Source: Jaenimonas drosophilae
Lineage: Eukaryota; Euglenozoa; Kinetoplastea; Trypanosomatida; Trypanosomatidae
Assembly (NCBI GenBank): GCA_030849065.1
Contig: JASAON010001440.1
Coordinates: 1-27,757 of the forward strand
Length of the DNA: 27,757 nucleotides
Direction: 5' to 3'
The notes beneath the pieces are model-generated. The model was not told the origin of the DNA. It did not search any database and saw only the letters and a list, made by a program, of their open reading frames with translations. Below, piece by piece: positions 1-7,940 of the stretch (position 1 is the stretch's first letter; every line of letters starts with the position of its first letter). A program made the translations under genes and the position numbers.

Positions 1-172
1 TATCGGCGGCCCTGAAATTCATGGACCCAGGCCGTTTCCATGGGTTCCGAACGTCCGCTACCATCAAGTCCACTCGTTTAAGTGCCGCAGACATCGCCAA
101 TGGGAGAGGCAAGTGAGAACAACTGGTGTTTCTTGATGGAGCGTGGAATATGAGTCCCAACAGAGGAGGCAT
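1..172 (-). CDS. Open reading frame running off the left edge (N-terminal part, unidentified)
   Basis: A frame opens at an ATG (170-172) and stays open for 57 codons to the window edge. It begins MPPLLGLIFHAPSR and has a second in-frame Met at codon 27 (MSAALKRVDLMVADV). A near-ideal acceptor lies just upstream: a (CT)n tract ending in CAG, six bases before the ATG. I do not recognise the product. Codon use is less GC-rich at third positions than in the clear genes, and the other two minus-strand frames are also fairly open here. It may therefore belong to the decayed block next to it rather than be a live gene. The acceptor is the main argument for a real gene. Confidence 0.35.
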   Translation of the reverse strand, partial: MPPLLGLIFHAPSRNTSCSHLPLPLAMSAALKRVDLMVADVRNPWKRPGSMNFRAAD

Positions 173-178
173 GGCGGA

Positions 179-200
179 CTGTAGAGAGAGAGAGAGAGAC
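179..200 (-). promoter_or_regulatory. Putative trans-splice acceptor for the left-edge frame
   Basis: Read on the minus strand this is a pure CT-repeat tract (181-199) ending in ACAG, with the AG at 179-180. It leaves a six-base 5' UTR before the ATG at 172. The tract is also a dinucleotide microsatellite, so it could be accidental. Confidence 0.45.
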
Positions 201-960
201 ACGTTGGGAATCATTGTTGTTGCGTTGTGAAGAGCTCCTGTCATCCATCTGAAACACAATGGTTATGGCGATTGGGTTTCACTGAGGATGCACTGCACTG
301 AGTTGGCACTTCTTGCTCCTCAGGTGGAAGTCCCTCAATGACGTGGTTGCATCGATACCAATTCACACCACTTAATTCCTCTGTTCAGAGAGCGTTGGCA
401 CGCACAGCTGGGCGGATCGAAGTAGAAGAACCTGATGATGGTGGGCATCAAGCAGAAATTCATCGTTCTTTGCTTTGGACTGGCCGTCACCACCCATGAA
501 TGGTGTCTTGTCAATATAGTAGTGTAGTGCAACACCAAATTAGGTTAAAGAAGAAGTGAGAAGAAGTGTCACGTGTGCCAGGGTCAGTCATCGGCTGTTT
601 CACAGATGTGGTCAGCACCCTCACTGAATGGACGAATCCATTCTATTGCTGGTCTGTGCACGAATTTTCTTTCTAATCCGTCATACAGCGCGGGGAAGGA
701 CAGTTTTTCATCTCTCTGATGCTGTCGTGGAACCCTCACGATCGTATCCTGTTCTACGAGAGCCAGCACGACCAAAAAAAAAAAAAACCGTCACATACAC
801 CCAAAGGCTGGCGAGCATTTGCACCTGACGACGATTGCACACAAAATTCATTGCGTAGACACCCATATGAGACAACCCCGACCGCGCAGCAGTTGCGGCT
901 GGCGTCAAATTCCTTCCACACCTTCTGCGTGTAGACCACGTGATGAGGGGGATTCACTGC
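201..960 (-). pseudogene. Stretch that reads like decayed coding sequence, identity unknown
   Basis: No intact gene is visible, but several minus-strand frames hold protein-like stretches without ATG starts, each cut by stops or frame changes. One open frame at 375-539 contains HYYIDKTPFMGGDGQSK. A second frame at 241-384 contains NWYRCNHVIEGLPPEEQE. A third at 584-772 contains FPALYDGLERKFVHRP and ends in a stop. A fourth, around 810-910, contains GLSHMGVYAMNFVCN. The frames follow one another along the strand, as expected for an old gene or mobile element broken by indels. A 14-base A run sits at 774-787. I cannot assign a family. A degenerate retroelement is one possibility; simply stop-poor spacer is another. 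Confidence 0.3.
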
Positions 961-1347
961 ACTCCGTTACATTAGGAAAAAGTATAAAGTGGGTTCGATG
1001 GTCAGCCTTCCCACCATCTCAACAAGAAGGTGGGAAAAGGAGGAGATGGGGAGGAAGGTTAGTGTGGGGCAGCCATGGACCGGGCCAACAAGTGAGGAGC
1101 GGGGAAGACTCTGGTGTCCTTCCCCGCCACTACCCCACTGCTTCGCACAGAGACTCTCCCGCCGCCGTCCCTCCCCCCAAGTGAATTCCCCTGTTTTTGA
1201 TGTCCGGTGTTTGGCGCGGTGAAGGAGGAGGGGCGGAACGGGGAGGGAAGGGAGTCAGAGCTGTTCATGAGCCCATCTCGTTGACGTCATCGCACAAGAG
1301 GAGAGGAAAACATCACACAAGACACAAGAAAGAAATCCAAAAACATG
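961..1347. other. Intergenic, no gene seen
   Basis: Nothing here looks coding. On the minus strand it holds several pyrimidine-rich stretches, for example around 1195-1260 and 1300-1340, and probably forms the 3' UTR and spacer downstream of the 40-codon gene. Confidence 0.5.
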
Positions 1348-1470
1348 TCAATCAAAGTAAACAAGGGGGGAATGAATGTACAGGTGTCCCTCTCCCATGA
1401 GTGTGGAGGTGCTGCCGTCTTCCAGTTTGACCATGATGCGAGGGAGGTGGAATTGTGGGTTCAACCGCAT
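1348..1470 (-). CDS. Candidate 40-residue microprotein
   Basis: This is a 40-codon frame from ATG (1468-1470) to TGA (1348-1350). It starts MRLNPQFHLPRIMVKLED, continues GSTSTLMGEGHLY and ends SPLVYFD. The ATG is the first one downstream of a strong acceptor (AG at 1547-1548 after a roughly 50-base pyrimidine tract), so a trans-spliced mRNA would begin translation exactly here. Composition is balanced and free of the simple-sequence residues that mark chance frames in the spacers. The core 'R-I-M-V-K-L-E-D-G-S-T' recalls the short DGST segment seen in some small mitochondrial ribosomal proteins (mL55 or bL31m type), but that is only a motif-level impression. It sits directly downstream of the PI-PLC gene. 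Function is unassigned. Confidence 0.5.
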   Translation of the reverse strand: MRLNPQFHLPRIMVKLEDGSTSTLMGEGHLYIHSPLVYFD

Positions 1471-1546
1471 GTTGAAGAAGGTGGTTGGCGTATAGACAGT
1501 TGCTGGCGGAGGATCTTGTTCTCGCCCCCCTTCCCCCCACCACACC

Positions 1547-1600
1547 CTCCGTGAAGTAGGAAGGGAGGAAAAGAGAAGGGAGAGAATACTTCGCCGAAGA
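1547..1600 (-). promoter_or_regulatory. Trans-splice acceptor for the 40-codon gene
   Basis: On the minus strand a long C/T tract (about 1555-1598) is followed by the first AG at 1547-1548. The next ATG downstream is the one at 1470, giving a 5' UTR of about 76 bases without an upstream ATG. Confidence 0.55.
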
Positions 1601-1661
1601 GACAAACACAGCGGGGAACCCACACAGAAAACATGCAATCAGAAAGCAAGCAAGAAAGAGA

Positions 1662-1690
1662 GGTGTGTGTGTGTGTATGTGTGTGTGTGC
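1662..1690. repeat. TG/GT microsatellite
   Basis: Alternating TG on the + strand interrupted by one TATG step. It lies in the PI-PLC 3' UTR region. Confidence 0.8.
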
Positions 1691-1777
1691 GCGTGCATGA
1701 GGGAGATGGAGATGGTGCTCTATCTTGGTAAGTTTGTGCTCTGTGAGTGAAACACGCTATGCCCTACACCAACCACC

Positions 1778-3916
1778 TTACTGATACTCAATGTAGCACA
1801 TGATGGAGCTTCCAGCTAGGGGATTGCCAGACACGTCGTGAAGGGGAACGCGACGGTAGCCACGACGGCACAACCGAAGGGGAATGATGGCCTCACCCAG
1901 GAAGCCGTCGGGGCTGATGCGATCGCGGCAGAAGACTTGGAAGATGATGGAGGACATGGCCCAGCGCGGTACCTCCCACGTGAATTCGTTGTCACCATTG
2001 CCCTGCCAGATTGGGTGGAAGCCGTTGCCCTCGACGCACTGCGTCCGCTTCGGTGCCGCATTCATCTCCGGCCCATCAATCGAGACGGAGATCAGTGGGT
2101 CTACGTTGCCGTCTACGCCCCGTGGTCGGGGAAGACAGAAGGCCGAGATGATGACTAGCTTCACGGCACGCTTATCACTCGACTTCTGCCAGTTCACGTG
2201 TGGCGCACGCATGTACCGTGGCTTCAACACGTAGCCGCAACCTCCATTGTCCATGAAGAAGCTGCGGTTGTAGCGCCACTCAAAGGTGGTGGTGGACTGC
2301 CAATTCATGGCGACCATCTGACACCCACAGTTCCAGAGCGCCTGAGGGTGCATGTTGCTGCTGTCAAAGCGCGACCCAGCAGGGTAGACCCGCGTAAGGA
2401 AGACTTCGTTCATGCGAACGAACTGATCGCGCTTAGACACGGCAAAGCGCTTCGCCTTGCCCTCTGAGTAGGAGGTGCATTGGTTCGGGAAGCGGTCGGC
2501 GAGGTAGGAGAGATCGTCCATGCCCTCGAAAGGAACTGACTCAATGGCGATGAGCGCGGAGAGACGCGGGGTGACCTCCGCCTTCTCCTCCGACTTGCTT
2601 GCCTGACGTTCCTCCTTGGCACGCACGTAGTCCTCGTTCACGGTGTTGTTGGAGCCCTCATCCTCATCATCTTCATCCTTCTCCACACCAGGGGCCTGGG
2701 CGGGGTGGTTCCCGCGCTTACCCTTGAGCAGAATCTTGTGCTTGAGGTTGTTGGGGGTGAGGTTCGTCGTTGGCCGCTCACCAGGGGCCCAGTCCGGTCT
2801 AAAGAGGGAGTCCCCGAGGAAGTCTTCCAAGATGGCCGCCATACGGTCCTGCTGTGCCGAAGAAGCGTGCAACTCAATGGAGAGGATGATGGGGTAGTGG
2901 GAGGTTTCAAAGGCATAGCCGTTGATCATCTGAATGCAATCCACGAATGGAATCTTGGAGGTACGTGTATAGCCGTGATAGACGATGGGCTCTCCGTCAC
3001 TGCCGTTCCAGCAGTCAAGCTCCAGGCAGCGGCAACCCTCAAGCAGCGCTCGTTTGTACATCTCTGGAGAGGAGCGACTAGTGAGTTGATCACCAGTCAG
3101 GTAGGTGTTGTGTGATGAGTTGATGAAGTAGGCAGAGATGGGCATATTCATGTCCTGGTAGACGCTGATGGTGCGCTCGCGCTTGGCAAGGGAGCAGAAC
3201 CGATAGCTGGCCAAGTAGCTCAGGAAGTGGTTGCGATCAATGGAGTCGGCGTCCACACAGCCAATGGCATTGAGGGTGGCGTCAATGGTGGCATCGTCCG
3301 AGGGGCCTGCCTGAACGCGACGCACAAAGTCAGCAAATGCAGCCTTGGTCATGGTGGGCTCTCCTTGGGAGAAGTGGTCGAACAAGGGGGTCAGCTCATC
3401 AAAGGTGGTGGAGTTGATGTAGGCGGTCTCAAACTCGGTGAAGGTGACGGACGAGGTGGATGGAATGGCCGAAAAAATCTTAACGCACAAGGCCTCGGGG
3501 AAGTTCAGATCGTCAATGATGCCCTTCACCTGGCTGTACTCGAGGACACCCGTTCCACGTTGGTCATGAGTCATCCAAAGCTCCATAATCCACGAGCGAT
3601 TCACATCAGGAAGAATTTTGCTCGCGTTGGGGTTCGCCAGGAATGCTTCATATGCCGCCACTGTGACGGGGTTGTTTTGGCACGAACGGGAGATGATCTC
3701 CGTCGCCTCATCCTCCTGACAGTGCACGGCTGACATGACAGCATTTCGTAACGAGGCAAAAAAGTTGGCCGACTGATTCTTGTCAGGGTCCACAGCCTTG
3801 AAGTAGTCCTCCACGAGCATGGAGCAGGACTGAATCCGGTTCTCCTTCCCCGAATCCACCTGGGGAGGAGGAGTGGATGGCTCATCATGATGTGGCTTTG
3901 AGGTACAAGATCCCAT
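1778..3916 (-). CDS. Phosphoinositide-specific phospholipase C
   Basis: The 712-residue enzyme would hydrolyse PI(4,5)P2 to diacylglycerol and inositol trisphosphate at membranes. The N-terminus MGSCTS is a classic signal for N-myristoylation (Gly2) with palmitoylation (Cys4), and there is no PH domain. A degenerate EF-hand region spans about 30-240. The X domain (about 250-400) carries both catalytic histidines, H269 in SSHNTYL and H314 in VYHGYT, plus probable calcium ligands N270, E299, D301 and E348. An acidic X/Y linker (about 410-425) leads into the Y domain (about 450-570, with SRFDSSNMHP). A C2 domain covers about 580-712. Domain order matches delta-type PI-PLC without PH, as known in trypanosomatids, where the lipid anchor replaces PH. 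The start is the first ATG of the frame after the acceptor at 4126-4127. Confidence 0.95.
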   Translation of the reverse strand: MGSCTSKPHHDEPSTPPPQVDSGKENRIQSCSMLVEDYFKAVDPDKNQSANFFASLRNAVMSAVHCQEDEATEIISRSCQNNPVTVAAYEAFLANPNASKILPDVNRSWIMELWMTHDQRGTGVLEYSQVKGIIDDLNFPEALCVKIFSAIPSTSSVTFTEFETAYINSTTFDELTPLFDHFSQGEPTMTKAAFADFVRRVQAGPSDDATIDATLNAIGCVDADSIDRNHFLSYLASYRFCSLAKRERTISVYQDMNMPISAYFINSSHNTYLTGDQLTSRSSPEMYKRALLEGCRCLELDCWNGSDGEPIVYHGYTRTSKIPFVDCIQMINGYAFETSHYPIILSIELHASSAQQDRMAAILEDFLGDSLFRPDWAPGERPTTNLTPNNLKHKILLKGKRGNHPAQAPGVEKDEDDEDEGSNNTVNEDYVRAKEERQASKSEEKAEVTPRLSALIAIESVPFEGMDDLSYLADRFPNQCTSYSEGKAKRFAVSKRDQFVRMNEVFLTRVYPAGSRFDSSNMHPQALWNCGCQMVAMNWQSTTTFEWRYNRSFFMDNGGCGYVLKPRYMRAPHVNWQKSSDKRAVKLVIISAFCLPRPRGVDGNVDPLISVSIDGPEMNAAPKRTQCVEGNGFHPIWQGNGDNEFTWEVPRWAMSSIIFQVFCRDRISPDGFLGEAIIPLRLCRRGYRRVPLHDVSGNPLAGSSIMCYIEYQ

Positions 3917-4263
3917 GGTTTACAAGACTATCCAAAGATACCCGATCACTGATAGATGATAATGATGATGATGAAATGTATTTGTGTGCGCGTCTGTGTG
4001 ACTGTATGTAACAAGGTCAACCAAGCTCGTGCTCGTAATACTCTACGCGTTAGACAACCTAACTGAAACAAGAACGAAATCAACAAGTAATGAGTGGTGC
4101 TGACACCTTGAGTGACCGCTTTGAACTGAAGAAAAAAAAAGACAGAATAGAAGAAGAAGAAGAGGAACGGTTACGTATGAAACGATGATGGGTTGGGTAG
4201 AAATGAGGACACAACGGTCGGTGCATGGGTGATGGGGGCTGCCTTAGCTGTTGTGTGAGTTAC
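3917..4263. other. Spacer upstream of PI-PLC
   Basis: It contains the roughly 210-base PI-PLC 5' UTR, the PI-PLC acceptor and the 3' UTR of the 73-residue gene. No additional gene is visible. Confidence 0.6.
4126..4170 (-). promoter_or_regulatory. Trans-splice acceptor for PI-PLC
   Basis: The minus strand reads a roughly 42-base pyrimidine tract (4128-4170) ending TTTCTTCAG, with AG at 4126-4127. The distance to the PI-PLC ATG is about 210 bases. Confidence 0.75.
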
Positions 4264-4485
4264 TCACTGCGTGATGACCTCCACATCCACCGTCTCCACG
4301 GTGTATGTGTGGTCCTGCTGGACGTACACCTCCCCCGAGACCCCAGGAAGAAGGAGTCGATTCGTCTGGTTGTCACGTAGTGCCGCACCGGGACCAAAAA
4401 TGTGACGTGGGTACGTCACCCCATTCGTGGGTGCTTTAAGGCGTCCGTTGAGGTTGGTGAGCTCCACGGTGATGTGGCTAGTCAT
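4264..4485 (-). CDS. Conserved-looking 73-residue protein of unknown function
   Basis: Short frame from ATG (4485) to TGA (4264). The protein starts MTSHITVELTNLNGRLKAP, has a central IFGPGAALRDNQTN segment and ends VDVEVITQ. It has no signal peptide or membrane segment; alternating polar and hydrophobic residues suggest a small beta-rich fold. Third positions are GC-rich as in the large genes. A strong acceptor lies only nine bases upstream of the ATG, which makes a real gene much more likely than a chance frame. I do not recognise the family. It lies between the TruD-like and PI-PLC genes with its own spacers, so it is an independent cistron. Confidence 0.75.
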   Translation of the reverse strand: MTSHITVELTNLNGRLKAPTNGVTYPRHIFGPGAALRDNQTNRLLLPGVSGEVYVQQDHTYTVETVDVEVITQ

Positions 4486-4494
4486 GGTTGAATC

Positions 4495-4545
4495 CTACAC
4501 GAGGAAGGTGGGATGAGAGGGGGGGGCGTGAGGGCCAAAGACTCA
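4495..4545 (-). promoter_or_regulatory. Trans-splice acceptor for the 73-residue gene
   Basis: On the minus strand a C-run and CT-rich tract (about 4500-4535) is followed by GTGTAG, with AG at 4495-4496. The 5' UTR is nine bases long. Confidence 0.75.
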
Positions 4546-4663
4546 TCATTCCGTATATTACCACACACACGCACATACACCAACGGGTCAAAGGCAGGAG
4601 GGAGAGGTGGGGAAGATGGATTTACTTGCAACATGCGTCTGTGACTGTGAGTGTGTGAGTGCC

Positions 4664-6478
4664 TTAGACCTCCACCTCGCAGAGGTCGTGGAACATGGCA
4701 AAGGAGAGTGAAAACTGACTGCGGAGGGCGACGGCGGGGGAGCAGTCTTCGCCCTCCAACACAAAAGACACCGCGACGGAGTTGGTTCCCCGATGTTGGC
4801 GCCGAACGCACTCCATCCGCTCCGCCACCCGCTCAGACATGTTGTAGACGCACGGCTGGCGCACGCGCACGTCGTGGTCCAAGTCAAGGCTCCCCAACGG
4901 CCGGCGTTCCTGCAAGGTGAAGACGTCGGTCTTGATGGAGGCGAGTGAGGTGGGGTCCTGCATCACCGAGGCCTGCATGCGGCTTGGCTTCACCACCACC
5001 GGGCGGTACGTGACGGGGGATGCCGTTTCAGCCGCGGCCTCCGTCAAGGATGGTGCGCACAAGAAGCTCAGACCATGAGCTGTGGCAAAGTCACGATAGA
5101 GCTTGGCGGAGAGTCGGCCACAGCGTGGGTAGATGGCCTGCTCCATCCTACTCCCTTCATACGGGACGGGAAGCACCACGTCGGTGATATCGTACTGGGC
5201 CGCATCCTCGTCGCTGTTTACCATCCTCACCGATCCATCCCCCGCGTGGAAAATGACGTCACCGCGATGCACGCGACGTCCGCCATCCAACAGCCGCTGC
5301 GTTGCCATGGCGTTCCAGACAAACTCAGCGGCGCTTCCACGGCAGCGGCGTCGCAGGGGACTTGCCCGCCAGACGGACATCAACTCCGCCGCGTCTCCCC
5401 TGTTGGTGTGGTAGGCAAGAAGGGCGTCGAGCAACGCACGTACCGAGCGCTGAGATGAGCCAATGGCACCCGTCTTCATCCACTGCTCCAACGCCCCAAT
5501 TGTGGTTCCATCCTCGGCGTTGATGTAGCTCAGGAAGGCATCGTGGTGGGCTGGGTTGCCCTCCGCCAGCAGCTGCAGCACACAGCCAATGACGGAGCGT
5601 GGGTCCTGCTTCTCCTCCAGTGCCGCCACATCAAAGAAGGTGTTGGAGCCAATGCCAAAGTGCTCCACCCCAAAGTAGTTGATGAATCCCTCCGACTTGA
5701 TGCGTCGAAGTCCATCCAGGATCTCCGCCTCCTTCCCATCCACACAACGCAGCATCATGCGATAGAAGAAGGCGTTTGGCCTGGTGCTGAGTCGGGCAAA
5801 GTCCTCCGCTGCATGGTGCCCCACCGGATCCAAGACGAGTGGGTGCAGGTTATACAGCCGATTGACGTGGAGAAGCTGCTCGCGGGAGACACCGACGCAG
5901 GTGCCAAATTGGCTCACACAACCCCCATGACCACCAGGCGCGTGGTGCAGGACCAGCGCATCGGCAGGAACCCCAATCTCGTACAAGAAGCGTTGACGGA
6001 TGCTGTGGAGGCTTTGATTCTCGCGGTACATGACAAAGTGAAGAAGAGGGAGCTCAGCTGGAAGGTTGCCCAGACGCCGCACGTACTCGCCGTGGCTCAT
6101 CGTGAGCGGGTTCATGGATTTGTTTGGGTCGTGGAAGGGAAGCTGGTCGCTCTCCACGAGGTGGGTGGTGGCGCGGGAGATTTTCTTCCATCGACCACGC
6201 CGCATCCGCGTGAGGAAGGCTCCTGCCGAGGGCCGGAGCTCATTGACTTGGTAGTCACCAACATCTGCCTTCAACACCGCCGTTGGTCTTGGCCGCGCCA
6301 TCGCCTTCACATCCAAGTTGTGCAGCAACATGCCAGCACGTTGTTCCTCCATGTGGAGATCTCGTCCTCCGTTCCAGGCATCCGTGGCGTAGATCAACGA
6401 CGGCTCATTGGTTCGGCTCACGTTGCGGGCGTAGCGAATGACGGGCCCACGCGGGAGTGCCTTCAACACTGAAGCCAT
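4664..6478 (-). CDS. TruD-type pseudouridine synthase homologue, probably mitochondrial and catalytically altered
   Basis: The 604-residue protein starts at the ATG at 6478; the longer open frame begins only with TTG. The first residues, MASVLKALPRGPVIRYARN, are basic and lack acids, like a mitochondrial presequence. TruD/PUS7 hallmarks are visible: an N-terminal segment ending LPLLHFVMYRENQSLHSIRQ, the family motif GFINYFGVEHFG at 264-275, and a C-terminal VVLPVPYEG block. The catalytic motif of the family (AG-x-KD-x-R) aligns with APGGHGGCVSQ at 180-190, where His184 stands in place of the catalytic Asp. The protein may therefore bind RNA without making pseudouridine. I recall TruD-like factors in kinetoplastid mitoribosome large-subunit assembly, but cannot verify identity. 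Family assignment is firm; role is inference. Confidence 0.8.
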   Translation of the reverse strand: MASVLKALPRGPVIRYARNVSRTNEPSLIYATDAWNGGRDLHMEEQRAGMLLHNLDVKAMARPRPTAVLKADVGDYQVNELRPSAGAFLTRMRRGRWKKISRATTHLVESDQLPFHDPNKSMNPLTMSHGEYVRRLGNLPAELPLLHFVMYRENQSLHSIRQRFLYEIGVPADALVLHHAPGGHGGCVSQFGTCVGVSREQLLHVNRLYNLHPLVLDPVGHHAAEDFARLSTRPNAFFYRMMLRCVDGKEAEILDGLRRIKSEGFINYFGVEHFGIGSNTFFDVAALEEKQDPRSVIGCVLQLLAEGNPAHHDAFLSYINAEDGTTIGALEQWMKTGAIGSSQRSVRALLDALLAYHTNRGDAAELMSVWRASPLRRRCRGSAAEFVWNAMATQRLLDGGRRVHRGDVIFHAGDGSVRMVNSDEDAAQYDITDVVLPVPYEGSRMEQAIYPRCGRLSAKLYRDFATAHGLSFLCAPSLTEAAAETASPVTYRPVVVKPSRMQASVMQDPTSLASIKTDVFTLQERRPLGSLDLDHDVRVRQPCVYNMSERVAERMECVRRQHRGTNSVAVSFVLEGEDCSPAVALRSQFSLSFAMFHDLCEVEV

Positions 6479-6898
6479 CGCTACCACACCTCCAACGTGG
6501 GCGGAGGCACAGCTGAGACGACTGCTACTACTACTTGTGTGGGTTATGTGCAACAAAGAAAGAGGGGAGATGAAGGAGAGGGTTGTGTTGGATATTGTGC
6601 ATGCATGCGTGTGGGAGAGAAAAAAAATTTATACGCAACAAAAGTCATGGAACGTGTGGTGAGCGACTGAGATGGGTTCTGTGGTTGGAGAAAGCTGCAT
6701 GACACACACACACATCAAGTTTGAGGTACTACCTCAACAGGAGAGAGAGTAGCCACCTCCGGTCGGTGGGCTTTCCAAAAAGTGAGCAGAGATAAACATA
6801 TACACGTTGAGAGCAAAGTGATGTACGGGGTATGTTGCAACACACAAGGCGATAGAGGGAAGAGGGGGAAAAAGAGGGGTGGGGGGGGGTAATGGGTG
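6479..6898. other. Spacer between the TruD-like gene and the membrane protein gene
   Basis: It contains the TruD-like 5' UTR and acceptor, a short CA repeat near 6702-6715 and a nine-G run at 6881-6889 (C run on the transcribed strand). No further coding sequence is apparent. Confidence 0.6.
6534..6592 (-). promoter_or_regulatory. Trans-splice acceptor for the TruD-like gene
   Basis: A pyrimidine tract (minus strand, about 6554-6592) is followed by AG at 6534-6535, with a second AG three bases on. No ATG lies between this AG and the chosen start at 6478, which supports that start. Confidence 0.65.
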
Positions 6899-7690
6899 TC
6901 ACCGCCCGTCGATCCAATCCCCCTTCACGGGAGTGTCGCGGGTTCGGAACTGGTTGAAGTGGTCCACCAGCATCCAGTGGAGGTACTGCATTGATATGCG
7001 GCCAACCACCACCACAGCCCACTGCTTCGCCAGGCAGCCCACGTTCCAAAAAGTAACGAAGGCGGCGATCCAGGTGATGGGGTTCAGCACCGAGGGGAGG
7101 GCGGAGAATCCGAGCAGCAACAAGCCACCAGAGATGATGGTGCCGAGCATGTTGGCGCAGCTCCACGTCACCGTCTGTGAGTACCACCACGACCAGTGGA
7201 GCTCTGGAGACTCGGTGCGGTACCACTCCGAGGCCCTATGGGTGTCGCTGTACTGCCCGTACTGCGTGTTTTGGTGGAACACATCCCACCAGACCGAGTT
7301 GACGGGAACGTGGCGCAACATAAAGATGGATATGCGGTTTACCAGCCGGCCCACACCAATCGAGACGGGCACCCCGAGGAGTACATCCATGCAGCTGACC
7401 GCGGCATACCACCCAACACCCTCCAGCGGCTTTCCCCGCACACGGAGGTCGAGGGCAGCCTGTGCAAGCTTTGCCGTGAAGACGTAGTTGACCGCCGAGG
7501 CCACAACCGATGCAATGATGATCTTGGATAGGTCAAAACCAAAGACATTGGGCGGGCGACGTTCGCTGCGGACGACCCAACGACAGTAGGCGTAGTACGA
7601 GATGAAGGCAACAAGAGTGATCGAGGCAACGAGGCACATCATGACGAAGCCACCCATGCCTGAGTAGATCATACAAGGCAGTCCATCCAT
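6899..7690 (-). CDS. Multispanning membrane protein of unknown function
   Basis: 263 residues from the ATG at 7690; the longer frame starts with a GTG and is not needed. The protein begins MDGLPCMIYSGMGGFVMMC and has about four to five hydrophobic segments at roughly 10-36, 54-78, 90-112, 165-195 and 200-225. Trp and Tyr are frequent in the middle, for example SVWWDVFHQN and HWSWWYSQT. The C-terminal tail is polar and ends DWIDGR. There is no recognisable transporter or enzyme motif. It lies between uL4m and the TruD-like gene, both predicted mitochondrial, but kinetoplastid gene order gives little functional information. Probably a conserved kinetoplastid membrane protein; compartment unknown. 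Confidence 0.8.
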   Translation of the reverse strand: MDGLPCMIYSGMGGFVMMCLVASITLVAFISYYAYCRWVVRSERRPPNVFGFDLSKIIIASVVASAVNYVFTAKLAQAALDLRVRGKPLEGVGWYAAVSCMDVLLGVPVSIGVGRLVNRISIFMLRHVPVNSVWWDVFHQNTQYGQYSDTHRASEWYRTESPELHWSWWYSQTVTWSCANMLGTIISGGLLLLGFSALPSVLNPITWIAAFVTFWNVGCLAKQWAVVVVGRISMQYLHWMLVDHFNQFRTRDTPVKGDWIDGR

Positions 7691-7814
7691 CTTGAGAATC
7701 GTAGTTCTTTTTTTTTTCTTTCTATAACAACACACTCAACAGGAAACTGTTGGGATGAGAGCAGCACAAGAAAACAGCGCCCCACTCGAATTAAGTGGTC
7801 ATAAACGATTGTTG

Positions 7815-7846
7815 CTACAAGTAGAAGGGGCGGAATAAGAAGAAGG
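7815..7846 (-). promoter_or_regulatory. Trans-splice acceptor for the 263-residue membrane protein
   Basis: The minus strand reads CCTTCTTCTTATTCC and further pyrimidines, ending TTGTAG with AG at 7815-7816. This is about 125 bases before the ATG at 7690. Confidence 0.65.
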
Positions 7847-7940
7847 TTGTTGGCATGATGAGGGTAGGTGTGTCTGTGTGCGTGTGTAAGTTATCTCACG
7901 CAAAGTAAGGCTGTGCGCGTGTTTTTTTTTATCCCGAACA

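Larger units (their letters stand above)
1471..1777. other. Spacer between PI-PLC and the 40-codon gene
   Basis: This stretch holds the 5' UTR and acceptor of the 40-codon gene, then the 3' end region of the PI-PLC mRNA. A TG-rich microsatellite lies at about 1662-1690. No further coding sequence is visible. Confidence 0.6.

Noticed and set aside
940..1030. GGTTCGA sequence resembling a tRNA B box
   Set aside because: The flanking bases do not pair as a T stem, and no A box or acceptor stem is found.
5543..6472. 309-codon open frame on the + strand
   Set aside because: It is a shadow of the TruD-like gene.
6479..6556. N-terminal extension of the TruD-like frame
   Set aside because: It begins with TTG rather than ATG and overlaps the splice acceptor at 6534-6535; the ATG at 6478 is the first in the mRNA.
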